Shown here piece after piece: positions 16,901 through 24,207 of a stretch of 32,326 bases of DNA. Numbering within the stretch: position 1 is the stretch's first letter; the number at the start of each line of letters is the position of its first letter. The DNA comes from JACCXJ01 sp052387115. GTDB lineage: Bacteria; Pseudomonadota; Gammaproteobacteria; JACCXJ01. The stretch spans positions 1 to 32,326 of the forward strand of contig JBQTJM010000362.1 of assembly GCA_052387115.1 (NCBI GenBank), given 5' to 3'. The notes below the pieces were generated by a model. The model saw nothing but the letters and a program-made list of their open reading frames with translations. It was not told where the DNA came from and did not search any database. Position numbers and translations under genes: made by a program.

Positions 16901-17301
16901 AATACGAAGGGCGTCTCGATCGTCAGGGCCTGCGGTACTCGGCTCAGGACATGCACCACGCCCTCGATGAGTTTCAACAAGAAGGATTTCTCCGGCGTGG
17001 GGGCTGGAAATATGAGGGTCGTCCCTTCGTCCAGGCGGATCGGGGTCTCGGCCTCATTGGCGAGTTGAACGGCGGCGCGCCCGAGTGCTCCGACGCGCAC
17101 GCGGTCTCCGGGGCAGACGGTATCGTCGAGGCCTGCTGCTTGCGCGCGCGGCGCGCCCGAGCGCTCGACCACGACCGGCCCCTGTACGGAGATGATCCTG
17201 GCCACCCAAGGCTCGCAGCCCTGGGCGTGTACCCCGGTAGCGGTGCTAAGGAGCGCGCTCAAGATGGCTCCCCATAGGCCACGGCCCCCGTCGATGCGCA
17301 C
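13903..17301 (-). CDS. FecR-TPR-outer membrane barrel protein, copy 1
   Basis: A 1,132-residue protein. A signal peptide (about 1-26, cut after VHA) leads to a FecR-like domain (about 30-190; ISVQGPVVVERSG, GDRVRVGALGRAAVQLAN and VEGTELVL are typical). A conserved linker (KPREAVEWALYYPPLVD) follows, then TPR-type helical repeats (about 225-590; for example YLGKAYYEQKRDGLASSEYE). About 640-1132 look like a beta-barrel with alternating strands ending in terminal Phe (FQAILAF), resembling TonB-dependent receptor barrels but without a visible plug or TonB box. It should sit in the outer membrane with FecR and TPR parts in the periplasm. GTG start, with GGGGGA upstream. The barrel half is much poorer in GC than the FecR-TPR half. 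Confidence 0.88.
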   Translation of the reverse strand: MRIDGGRGLWGAILSALLSTATGVHAQGCEPWVARIISVQGPVVVERSGAPRAQAAGLDDTVCPGDRVRVGALGRAAVQLANEAETPIRLDEGTTLIFPAPTPEKSFLLKLIEGVVHVLSRVPQALTIETPFVFAGVEGTELVLGVSEAGAELWVFEGQVRYWNPQGQLQVASGEGALARPGQAPERRVVVKPREAVEWALYYPPLVDPRPESYPPALRATLSAYRANDLPAAFAALERVPAADRDGRYLLLRAGLLLSVGRVAKAEADLAEAERADPKSGGASALRSVIALVRDQKDEALRLAESGAGLDPNSPLPQAALSYAHQGRFEIEKALEHAKRAVELAPEDPLLWARVSELELSRGDLDAALEAAQKAETLSPALARTQTVLGFAYLTRIEVDKAKSAFERAIQGDPADPLPRLGMGLAKIRDGRLDEGTREIETAASLDPNNSLVRSYLGKAYYEQKRDGLASSEYEHAKLLDPKDPTPWFYDAIHKQSTNRPVEALQDITKAIELNENRAVYRSKLLLDQDLAARSAALGRIYSDLGFEQLALVQGWKSVNTDPRDYSGHRLLADSYASLPRHEVARVSELLQTQLLQPINITPVQPSLTESDLLILEGSGPSTSAFNEFNPLFARNRLALQTSAFLGSHDTVADEITQSGLWQQFSYSLGQFHFETDGFRENSDLAQDLYQGFFQASLSPSLSVLAELTHRESQQGNISLEFFPRPRLDNRFGPCRSDAVCRREENEDSYRIGLRTALAPHSDIIATVSYLDAEDFRFDASRDSPRIDQREGYSAEAQYLFSAPRLRAIAGAGYYSLDVASRDATTHGNGYLYTYLAYPASVVWTLGLSYDELRETDLSDIDELNPKFGMLWSISPRTSFRLAAFKVLKRSLLTDQTIEPTQVAGFNQLFDDFPGTRSTRYGIGLDHSFSAVLYGGLEASRRELRMLTILDAEDEDPDLPAIADQDWNEETYRAYIGWAPTANLSLGLEYQYERFDRDSLIDSPTREVFFDDGLPPRTTTHTVPLSLTFHHFSGLTASLVTTIVKQGVERITSAPFDSNVEEGLEDNDEFALVDVAVGYRLPKRYGTLAFGVTNVLDTEFNFEGFDLRNADKNAPAPFVPERMVSFQAILAF

Positions 17302-17872
17302 AATGCCTTTCCCCCTTCAGCATGGCGTCTAGTGAGTTGCTGATCACAGCATAACCCCCAGGCATCGCAAATACCAGGGCTCGCCGGCACGAGACACGGG
17401 ATCACGATCGCGACCGTTGCCCGGCTACCCTGCTGTTTAGCGAGCGCCGCGATCGGGCGGCCTCGGCACCATCTGTGACAGCCCTCTTGAGTACCGGCTG
17501 CGACTTCTGATTTAGTCGCGATCTTACGGACCCCGTAGCATCAGGCCAGGTATTTTTTCACAAAAATCCTGTGAAATAGTACCTGGACCACAAGTCGGGA
17601 AAGAGGCGAAACTGACGCATTTCGGACGAGTATCCACCCCCTTGGCGTTGTCGCATCGCGATGGCACGTCGACGCAGCGGTTCCCAGGCGGACAAGCGCG
17701 AATCTATACCCAGCAACGCCGCAGCCCGAGGCCCCGTCGCTGCGATTCGGCTACGCACGAAGCGGCTCCCGGCACATCCGTGTCGAATACTCGGTTTCGT
17801 TCCTCAACCCGTACGGTACTGGCCGTACGCCGGCCGTGCCTGAAGCCGCCTCGCTATCGAGCGCTACCGAGC
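17302..17872. other. Intergenic region between the two FecR-TPR-barrel units
   Basis: 571 bases. It holds a long AT-rich hairpin at 17546-17586 and the upstream region of copy 1. Short open frames (for example 17558-17758 minus) give no recognisable protein. No clear promoter could be assigned. Confidence 0.5.
17546..17586. repeat. 41-bp AT-rich hairpin
   Basis: Arms of 17 bases (17546-17562 and 17570-17586) match with two differences around a 7-base spacer; the arm reads CCAGGTATTTTTTCACA. There is no T run after the stem on either strand, so it is more like an operator or a mobile-repeat remnant than a classic terminator. It lies downstream of the 92-residue gene and upstream of copy 1. 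Confidence 0.75.
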
Positions 17873-18151
17873 CTACTGGCAGGGGAAGTGATCGCTGGCC
17901 CCTGCTGTATGGCACTTCTTGAGATTATTGTAAGGCCCGCCATTATGCACCTTACACAAGGTCCCGTTCACCGTTATCCACTTGCAATTCAGTGAACTAG
18001 AGGCCTCCACCATGCTGGCCGTGGTGGCCACCTGCTGTTCCTTCTCAAACTGCGTCACTGCGATTGCAGCACACGCAAGCGCCAGGAATGCCAGGGTGAC
18101 TCGCAGTTGTTTCAGTGAAGAGTCGGGTGAACCGCCAATCGAGTAACTCAT
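17873..18151 (-). CDS. Small membrane-anchored or secreted protein with four cysteines
   Basis: A 92-residue protein of no family I recognise. After a short polar start, residues 17-34 (RVTLAFLALACAAIAVTQ) form a hydrophobic helix, either a signal peptide or an anchor. The exported remainder holds four Cys (NCKW, LCKV, KCHT and the final PCQ), enough for two disulfides. A GAGG ribosome site lies eight bases before the ATG. It follows the second FecR-TPR-barrel gene by 320 bases, mirroring the 188-residue gene after copy 1. Coding status is supported by the signal-like helix and ribosome site, not by homology. Confidence 0.65.
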   Translation of the reverse strand: MSYSIGGSPDSSLKQLRVTLAFLALACAAIAVTQFEKEQQVATTASMVEASSSLNCKWITVNGTLCKVHNGGPYNNLKKCHTAGASDHFPCQ

Positions 18152-18471
18152 ATACGCTACCTCGCGTCAGAACCTAGATGTCGAAGGAAAGTGGTACGAC
18201 AAGCCCGGCAGCGGCGCAGGCCTCATGGCCTGCCCCACAGTGTCCCACCCGCCGGTGTCTGCCGCCCCCGCTCACTGCGGCTATCCTCTCCCCGCGACGA
18301 TGACCGCCGGGGTAGGAGGAACAGCAACAGTAATCGCGGTCCATGGTACCCGCCTTCCCATCGCGGTTCTGTGAACTATTTCACGATTTCCCCCGAGCCC
18401 TGGTTGGTGTTCGAAGACAGATCCCGGATCGGACACGAACGGCCGGAGGATGCGGCTCGGGGCGTAGCGGA
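18152..18471. other. Intergenic region after FecR-TPR-barrel copy 2
   Basis: 320 bases. It holds a GC-rich hairpin at 18216-18233 (GCAGGCC, TCAT, GGCCTGC) without a T run and a short palindrome at 18371-18384 (GTGAA-CTAT-TTCAC). The palindrome shares the 10-mer GTGAAATAGT, on opposite strands, with the hairpin at 17546-17586. No gene seen. Confidence 0.5.
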
Positions 18472-21400
18472 TCAGAACGACAACACGATCTGCGCGATAA
18501 TGCTCGTTTCGGGCAAAAAGGGCGAGGGCCTCAAAACTTGGCTGGATCGAAGGTTGTCGCCTTGAAAGGCGAACTCACGGTCGAAAAGGTTTCTGACCTC
18601 GAGGCTCAGTATCCCGTAGCGCTTGGGCAGACGGAACCCGACGCCAAGGTCTACCAGGAAGAAATCACTGTTGTCATATGAATCCACCTCCTGCTCGACC
18701 CTTTGGTGCACGAACGTCGTCCGTAGTCTGCCGAAGAGCCCGGTCGTGCTGAAATAGGACAGAGTCCAGGGCACCAAGTCGGTATCCGTATCGGGCGCGA
18801 GGCCGGATAGGATGCTCTTCTGCCTGTTGAATGTCTCATGCTCGAACGACAGGGCCGTGGCCCAGTCAGGGTGTGGGGTCCAAAACAGGTATCCCCGATA
18901 AAGGTCTTCTTCCCAGTTCTCCGCCTCACCCTCAGAAGTGGGGACCTTGAGATCCCTCTTGGAGATCTCCACGCCTCCGTACAGCGCCGACGAAAAGACG
19001 TGGTCGACGGCCAGTCCGTAGCGTCGCGACTCCGTGGCGTTCGGGTCGTCGAAAAACTGGTTGAACCCCGCGATTTGCGTCGGCTCGATGGTCTGATCGT
19101 TGATCAGGGTTCGCTTCAGGACCCGAAACCCGGCCGCGCGAACGGTCGTACGCGGTGAGATGTCCCAGATGAGGCCGAGCTTCGGGTTGGCCTGATCGAT
19201 TACCCCGACATCGCCGAGAGACCCTTGATCAAGCGCATCGAAGCTAGCGCCCGCTATCCACGTGAGACCCTGAGGATAGTCGAGAGAGGAGTACAAGTAG
19301 GCGTTGCCATGTTGAACGTTGACGGACTGATTGAAAGCCCCAATACTCGTTGACGTCGTGGCCTCGGAGCTCAACGCGTTAATGCCGCCGCCGGCGGTGA
19401 GATGAAACAGCCCAGCCTTCAGGAGGTACTGGGCTTCCGCATTGTAGGCCTCGACCCCGACCGCGCTAGAGCCATCGATGAGCTGATCGTTCCCTGAATA
19501 GCTGAGGGAGACGATCACATCCGAATCGAGTCTGGGCTGATAATGAACGCCTGCGCGGTAGGTCTCGGCGCTCTGAACCCGCCTGCTGGACGAGCTGAAG
19601 TCCTCTGGGTCGAACCGGAAACCCAGGTCCCCATGTTCCGTTTCGCGGCGGCGGAACTCCACCTGGGCGCTCAAGGACGGGGCAAGATCCGCTTGGACGA
19701 ATGCGTTGTAGAGATCCTGCTCCAGGTCGTTGTTCTCACGTATCCCATCGGTCTCGAAATGGAGCTGGCCGAGGCTATAGGAGAACTTCCCCCACAACCC
19801 CGATTGTGTGACCTCCTCCCCAAAAACCCCATCATCTCCGAAGACGAACGATGGTTGCAGGGTGATGCGATCTCGGACGAACAACGCATTGAGCTCGTTG
19901 AAGGCGGGAGCGGAAGGGCCCTGGCCCTCGACCAGCAGCAGATTGCTCTCGGCGAGCTGTGGCTGGATGGGGGTGAGGTTAATCGGTTGCAGGAGTTGGG
20001 ATTGCAGCAACTCGCTCACCCGCGCGATCTCGTGTCGCGGCACGGCACCATAAGAATCAGCGAGCAGCCGGTGCCCGGAGTAGTCGCTCGGGTCGGTATT
20101 GACCGAACGCCAACCCTCGACGAGCGCCCGCTGCTCGAACCCGAGGTCGCTGTAAATGCGCCCGATCGCCGCGCTGCGGGCCGCGAGGTCCTGGTCGAGC
20201 AGTAGCCTCGATCGATACACCGCACGATTGTCGTTGAGAGTGATGGCGCGATCGAGATCGTGCAGGGCCTCGACGGGTCGATTGGTGGTCTGCTTCTGGA
20301 TGGCGTCGTAGAACCAGGGCGTCGGATCCTCGGGATCGAGGAGCTTAGCCTGCTCGTACTCGCTCGATGCGAGACCGTCGCGTTTCTGCTCGTAGTAGGC
20401 CTTGCCGAGGTAGCTCCGGACGAGCGAGTTGTTGGGGTCGAGGGAGGCGGCGGTCTCGATCTCACGGGTGCCTCCCTCGAGATCCCCGTCGCGGATCTTC
20501 GCGAGCCCCATCCCGAGCCTCGGGAGCGGATCGGCCGGGTCGCCCTCGATGGCGTGTTCGAAGGCTTCTTTGGCTCGCTTCACCTCGATGCGTGTCAGGT
20601 AGGCGAAGCCCAGCACGGTCTGGGTGCGGGCGAGTGCGGGATTCAAAGCCTCGGCCTTCTTCGCGGCCTCGAGGGCCGCATCGAGATCGCCCCGCGATAA
20701 CTCGACCTCGGACACGCGCGCCCACAGGAGCGCGTCCTCGGGGGAGAGATCCACAGCGCGGCTGGCATGTTCAAGCGCCCGCTCGATCTCGAAGCGCCCC
20801 TGATAGGCGTAGGAGAGCGCGGACTCCGGTAGCGGCGATCTCGGATCGAGCATCGCTCCCGCCTGGGCCAAGCGCAACGCTTCGTCCTTTTGGTCGCGCA
20901 CCAGCGCGATGACCGAGCGCAGGGCGGCAATCCCGCCCGACTTGGGGTCGGCGCGCTCCGCCGCGGCGAGTGCGCCCTCGGCCTTTCGGACCCGGCCGAC
21001 GCTCAAGAACAGCGTGGCCTGAAGCAGGAAGTAGGATCCCCCGCGTTCTTCCTGAGGTACCCGCTCGAGAGCGGCGAAGGCCCCTGCCAGATCATTGCGG
21101 CGATAGGCCGACGCCGCCTCGCGCAGCGCCGGGGAATAGCGCTCGGGCTGTCGCGCGATGAGTTGCAGGTCGATGAGCGGGGGGTAATACAGCGCCCACT
21201 CGACCGCCTCGCGCGGCTTCACCAGGACCCGCCGCACCGGGACTTCGCCGGCGCGCGCGAGGGCCGCCTCCCGGCTGGCCACGACCAAGGCCCCGGCGGC
21301 GTTTTCGAAGCGCACCCGGCCCTCGAAGACGATGAGCTCGGTCTCGGCTTCCCCGACCCGCAGCACGAGCTCGGTGCCCTCGACCGCGGCGTTCACGAAC

Positions 21401-21846
21401 GGGGTGTGGATCTGCAGGCGCCGGGGCACGCGGGTGATGAAGTGCATCACGCCTTGCAGGAGGTCTAGCCACGGCGGTGCCTCTGGTTCGCGAGGCGGGA
21501 AGCTCAAGGTCGTGCGCTCGTCGAGCCGCAGCACGGTCTGCACCTCATCGGCGAGCTGCACCGCCGCGCGCCCCAGGGGTCCAACCCGGATGTTGTCCCC
21601 GGGGCAGAGCGTCTCGTCGCCCTCCACCGCACGCCATTGCGGTCGGCCCGTTTTCGCCGAGCCATCCGGCGTCGCGCCGCCGCGCTCGACCTCGACCGGG
21701 CCCTGCACCGAGAGCACCTTGGCGACCCAGGGCTCACAGCCCTCGGCCTGGGCGAAAAGACCGGCAGCACAGGCGCACAGCGTCACCGCGAGCCACACCC
21801 GGCCCCAGATCGCCCGTACGACCAACGTTCCACCCCCGTGCCGCAC
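18472..21846 (-). CDS. FecR-TPR-outer membrane barrel protein, copy 2
   Basis: A 1,124-residue paralogue of copy 1 with the same order of parts. It has a signal peptide (VWLAVTLCACAAGLFAQAEG), a FecR-like domain (VLSVQGPVEVERGG, GDNIRVGPLGRAAVQLAD, VEGTELVL), the shared linker KPREAVEWALYYPPLID, TPR repeats (about 230-590) and a barrel ending in IIAQIVLSF. The TPR region is nearly identical to copy 1, while the barrels diverge but keep TDQTIEPTQVAGFNQ-like and LPKRYG landmarks. The annotated GTG lacks a good ribosome site; a TTG seven codons later follows GGGGGTGGA and may be the real start. Likely outer membrane. Substrate or signal unknown. Confidence 0.88.
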   Translation of the reverse strand: MRHGGGTLVVRAIWGRVWLAVTLCACAAGLFAQAEGCEPWVAKVLSVQGPVEVERGGATPDGSAKTGRPQWRAVEGDETLCPGDNIRVGPLGRAAVQLADEVQTVLRLDERTTLSFPPREPEAPPWLDLLQGVMHFITRVPRRLQIHTPFVNAAVEGTELVLRVGEAETELIVFEGRVRFENAAGALVVASREAALARAGEVPVRRVLVKPREAVEWALYYPPLIDLQLIARQPERYSPALREAASAYRRNDLAGAFAALERVPQEERGGSYFLLQATLFLSVGRVRKAEGALAAAERADPKSGGIAALRSVIALVRDQKDEALRLAQAGAMLDPRSPLPESALSYAYQGRFEIERALEHASRAVDLSPEDALLWARVSEVELSRGDLDAALEAAKKAEALNPALARTQTVLGFAYLTRIEVKRAKEAFEHAIEGDPADPLPRLGMGLAKIRDGDLEGGTREIETAASLDPNNSLVRSYLGKAYYEQKRDGLASSEYEQAKLLDPEDPTPWFYDAIQKQTTNRPVEALHDLDRAITLNDNRAVYRSRLLLDQDLAARSAAIGRIYSDLGFEQRALVEGWRSVNTDPSDYSGHRLLADSYGAVPRHEIARVSELLQSQLLQPINLTPIQPQLAESNLLLVEGQGPSAPAFNELNALFVRDRITLQPSFVFGDDGVFGEEVTQSGLWGKFSYSLGQLHFETDGIRENNDLEQDLYNAFVQADLAPSLSAQVEFRRRETEHGDLGFRFDPEDFSSSSRRVQSAETYRAGVHYQPRLDSDVIVSLSYSGNDQLIDGSSAVGVEAYNAEAQYLLKAGLFHLTAGGGINALSSEATTSTSIGAFNQSVNVQHGNAYLYSSLDYPQGLTWIAGASFDALDQGSLGDVGVIDQANPKLGLIWDISPRTTVRAAGFRVLKRTLINDQTIEPTQIAGFNQFFDDPNATESRRYGLAVDHVFSSALYGGVEISKRDLKVPTSEGEAENWEEDLYRGYLFWTPHPDWATALSFEHETFNRQKSILSGLAPDTDTDLVPWTLSYFSTTGLFGRLRTTFVHQRVEQEVDSYDNSDFFLVDLGVGFRLPKRYGILSLEVRNLFDREFAFQGDNLRSSQVLRPSPFLPETSIIAQIVLSF

Positions 21847-21915
21847 GCGTGCGGCACCCCCATTGATAGCCGCGCAGCACTACAACGGCACGGCCCTGAT
21901 TCTTATGCCGCGCGA

Positions 21916-22016
21916 GCGCGGGAAATAGGGGTCAGACCCACCGAAACACTCGCCGCAGCGTATGAACGGTCGTCAATAAATATTTTAAATATTAGTCTGA
22001 CCCCTATTTCCCGCGC
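21916..22016. repeat. 22-bp perfect inverted repeat, REP/RAYT-like
   Basis: GCGCGGGAAATAGGGGTCAG plus AC (21916-21937) recurs as its exact reverse complement at 21995-22016 around a 57-base, partly AT-rich spacer. From general knowledge, the AAATAGGGGTCAGAC core is common beside REP-associated (IS200-like) transposases in proteobacteria. No transposase gene is present here. Confidence 0.85.
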
Positions 22017-22116
22017 CGCACGACGTGGTGTCTATCCTAGCAGGTAGTCAGGCCAAGCGTGAGGGGGTCCACGGGGGGTATCCATGCGACCAACGCCGTC
22101 TCCAGCCCACGCGCCT

Positions 22117-22269
22117 TGACCCCCTCCTAACCTCCCCCTTCGCAAGGGGGAGGAACCGGGGGGCCTCTTCTTGCGCAGGGGGAGGAACGCTGTGGGCTCT
22201 CCGCCTCGCGAAGGGGCACCGTCGCCGCAAAGTCGCCCGCTTGCGCACGGGGAGATTTAGAGGGGGTCA
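22117..22269. mobile_element. 153-bp MITE-like element with imperfect terminal inverted repeats
   Basis: The ends 22117-22145 and 22241-22269 are 29-base imperfect inverted repeats, beginning TGACCCCCTC on each strand, with CTCCCC and GCGCAA-like blocks conserved. Inside, CTTGCGCAGGGGGAGG and related CCCCTTCGC blocks recur. There is no coding capacity. Transposition by a trans-acting enzyme is inferred. Confidence 0.6.
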
Positions 22270-22404
22270 CGCGTCTCCGTTGCGCAGAGAGGGTCAGGAC
22301 GTACGCGAAGGGGCGGCACGGCGTGCGCCCCAACCGTCGGTGGCAGGCGCGACAGATGATCCAGTCCACTCACAAGCCCGACCGGCACGCGGAACCGGCG
22401 ACCC

Positions 22405-23064
22405 TCACCTTAGGCACAACTGGCTCACAGGCCAGGCCACGCCATAGCCCATGAGGGTTCCGAGGACCAGATCGCTCGGGTAGTGGTGGGCGGCGGCGAG
22501 CCGTGCCCAGCCGATCAGGACCAAGAGGGCGACGAGCGCCGGGGCAAACCCCGGCATCACGAACCCGATAGGGAGGGACAGCGCCGCCGCCGTCATGCAA
22601 TGGCCGCTCGGGCAGGAGTAACGGTCCAGCGGCTTCAAGAGGGATTCCAGCGCACCGTCGCGGTCCATGGGTCTCAGGCGCGCCATGTAGGATTTCACCC
22701 AGGGGTACAGCGCGTGGGCGATCCCGAGTGACAGGAGCGCCGTCAGCACCATCGGCAGCCCGTTGCGGCCGAGATAGCCCCAGAGGGCGAGCCCGCCGAA
22801 GAGGAACAGCCAGCCGTTGCTGAGCCAGTTGACCGCGACCGCCACGGTTCGGATGGTCGGGCGGCGGGCGGCCTGCGCCTGGCGCCGTACGATCGCGATC
22901 TCGTACTCGTGGAGGCGTTCGAAGACCTCGGCCAGCCGGAACGGCCGTGCCTTGCCGGTCACGTGCGCCAACAGCCGTTCGGCGAGGCTGAGCTGGTGGT
23001 CCATCGAGCCGGACGAGGAGGTTGCGGGGCGCACGCTTGGATTCTTACTGAAATGAACCCGCAT
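22405..23064 (-). CDS. PAP2-family membrane phosphatase
   Basis: A 219-residue integral membrane phosphatase of the PAP2 superfamily, acting on lipid phosphates such as undecaprenyl pyrophosphate or phosphatidic acid. All three signature motifs are present: K-x6-RP (KSYMARLRP), PSGH (CPSGHCMTA) and R-x5-H-x3-D (ARLAAAHHYPSDL). Several hydrophobic helices surround them. A second ATG at codon 21 (MDHQLSLAERLL) may be the true start. It is divergent from the glycosyltransferase pair; both may serve polyprenyl-phosphate metabolism, but this is only contextual. Confidence 0.88.
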   Translation of the reverse strand: MRVHFSKNPSVRPATSSSGSMDHQLSLAERLLAHVTGKARPFRLAEVFERLHEYEIAIVRRQAQAARRPTIRTVAVAVNWLSNGWLFLFGGLALWGYLGRNGLPMVLTALLSLGIAHALYPWVKSYMARLRPMDRDGALESLLKPLDRYSCPSGHCMTAAALSLPIGFVMPGFAPALVALLVLIGWARLAAAHHYPSDLVLGTLMGYGVAWPVSQLCLR

Positions 23065-23072
23065 GCCAAGTC

Positions 23073-23132
23073 TAGGCTGGAGGCCATAGGCCGTAGGCTG
23101 TAGGTACAGGAGAGCCTAGAGCCTCCAGCCGG
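23073..23132. repeat. Nested inverted repeat between PAP2 and GT2 genes
   Basis: GGCTGGAGGC (23075-23084) and GCCTCCAGCC (23121-23130) are perfect complements. TAGGCT-type blocks inside also pair. It lies between divergently transcribed genes and looks like a small palindromic repeat. Confidence 0.6.
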
Positions 23133-23221
23133 CCATGCGCCCGTCGCCGGCATGGGTCATAATACGCCTCGATGCTCACCTCGGGAGGGGAGGCGGGTAG
23201 GGGGAGCCGAGATCCCGCTAC

Positions 23222-23250
23222 GCCGAATCTCCCGTTCGGCTGGCTTTTTT
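23222..23250 (+). terminator. Terminator-like hairpin directly before the GT2 start
   Basis: Stem GCCGAA (23222-23227), 7-base loop, TTCGGC (23235-23240), then TGGC and six T (23245-23250). The T run abuts the ATG at 23251. An upstream AGCCGA (near 23206) could pair with TCGGCT instead, giving an alternative fold. It may be an attenuator, or may show that the true start is the upstream ATG at 23152. Confidence 0.5.
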
Positions 23251-24207
23251 ATGGACCTATCCATCGTCGTTCCCCTGTATAACGAAGAGGACAGCGTGAC
23301 GCCGCTCTATCGTGGCATCAAGGACGCCCTGGCGCCGCTCGGCCTCTGCCACGAGATCCTGTTCGTGGACGATGGGAGCCGCGACGGGACCTTTGAGGTC
23401 GCCTCGCGATTGGCCGCGGCCGACCCGGTACTCAGGGTGATCCGCTTTCGCAAGAACTACGGCCAGACCCCGGCTATGGTCGCCGGCATCGAGCACGCAG
23501 GCGGCGAGGTCATCGTCACCATGGACGGCGATCTCCAGAACGACCCGCGCGACATCCCCATGTTCCTAGAAAAGGTCCGGGAGGGCTTCGATATCGTGGT
23601 CGGCTGGCGCTACGAGCGCCAGGACAAGCTCATGACCCGTAAGATCCCATCCGTCGTCGCCAACTGGATGATCGGCAGGATCACGGGCGTCCTCATCAAG
23701 GATAACGGCTGCTCGCTCAAGGCCTACCGCGCGCCGATCATCAAGAGCATCCCGCTGTATTCGGAGATGCACCGCTTCATCCCCGCCATGGCCTCGCTGG
23801 CCGGGACGCGCATCGCCGAGATCAAGGTCAACCACCACGCCCGCCAGTTCGGTCAATCCAAGTACGGGCTCTCGCGGATGTACAAAGTCCTCCTCGATCT
23901 CGTGACCGTTAAAGCCATCCTGACGTATCTGTCCAGGCCCCTCTACGCCTTCGCGGCAGTGGCGGGGGTCGGCGTGCTGATCGCGCTCTTTGCCCTCGGC
24001 GCATCGCTGGCAGACGCCATGTTTAGTCCCGATGCGGGACAGCAGGTGGTGTTCACGGGGCTGGCGTTGCTGTACGGGGCCCTGGCCATCGTGTTGCTGT
24101 TCTGGGGGGTGCTCGCGGAGCTCGTCTATCACACCGGCACGCTCAAGCTCGAGAGTTTCGCCAGGCTCAAAGTCGATGCCGCCACACCCGAAGGACGGAC
24201 ATCATGA
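23251..24207 (+). CDS. GT2 polyprenyl-phosphate glycosyltransferase (ArnC/GtrB-like)
   Basis: A 318-residue membrane-anchored glycosyltransferase that would move a sugar from a nucleotide sugar to undecaprenyl phosphate on the cytoplasmic face. It has the N-terminal GT-A fold with VVPLYNEED, FVDDGSRDGT, FRKNYGQTPAM, the metal-binding DXD in TMDGDLQNDP (about residues 90-99) and the acceptor-side KDNGCSLKAYR. Two C-terminal transmembrane hairpin helices are visible (about 230-255 and 265-290). The frame continues upstream to an ATG at 23152, but MDLSIVVPLYNEE at 23251 matches the family start. Neither start has a clear ribosome site. Its end overlaps the next GT2 gene (ATGA). Confidence 0.92.
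   Translation: MDLSIVVPLYNEEDSVTPLYRGIKDALAPLGLCHEILFVDDGSRDGTFEVASRLAAADPVLRVIRFRKNYGQTPAMVAGIEHAGGEVIVTMDGDLQNDPRDIPMFLEKVREGFDIVVGWRYERQDKLMTRKIPSVVANWMIGRITGVLIKDNGCSLKAYRAPIIKSIPLYSEMHRFIPAMASLAGTRIAEIKVNHHARQFGQSKYGLSRMYKVLLDLVTVKAILTYLSRPLYAFAAVAGVGVLIALFALGASLADAMFSPDAGQQVVFTGLALLYGALAIVLLFWGVLAELVYHTGTLKLESFARLKVDAATPEGRTS

Larger units (their letters stand above)
21847..22404. other. Intergenic region with two inverted-repeat elements
   Basis: 558 bases between convergent-side features: a 101-bp palindromic element (21916-22016) and a 153-bp MITE-like element (22117-22269). The rest holds no frame resembling a protein. The promoter of FecR-TPR-barrel copy 2 must lie here but I cannot place it. 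Confidence 0.55.

Noticed and set aside
17558..17758. 66-codon minus-strand frame between the two barrel units
   Set aside because: It runs through one arm of the AT-rich hairpin, has no ribosome site or recognisable domain; a transposase relic was considered but no motif supports it.
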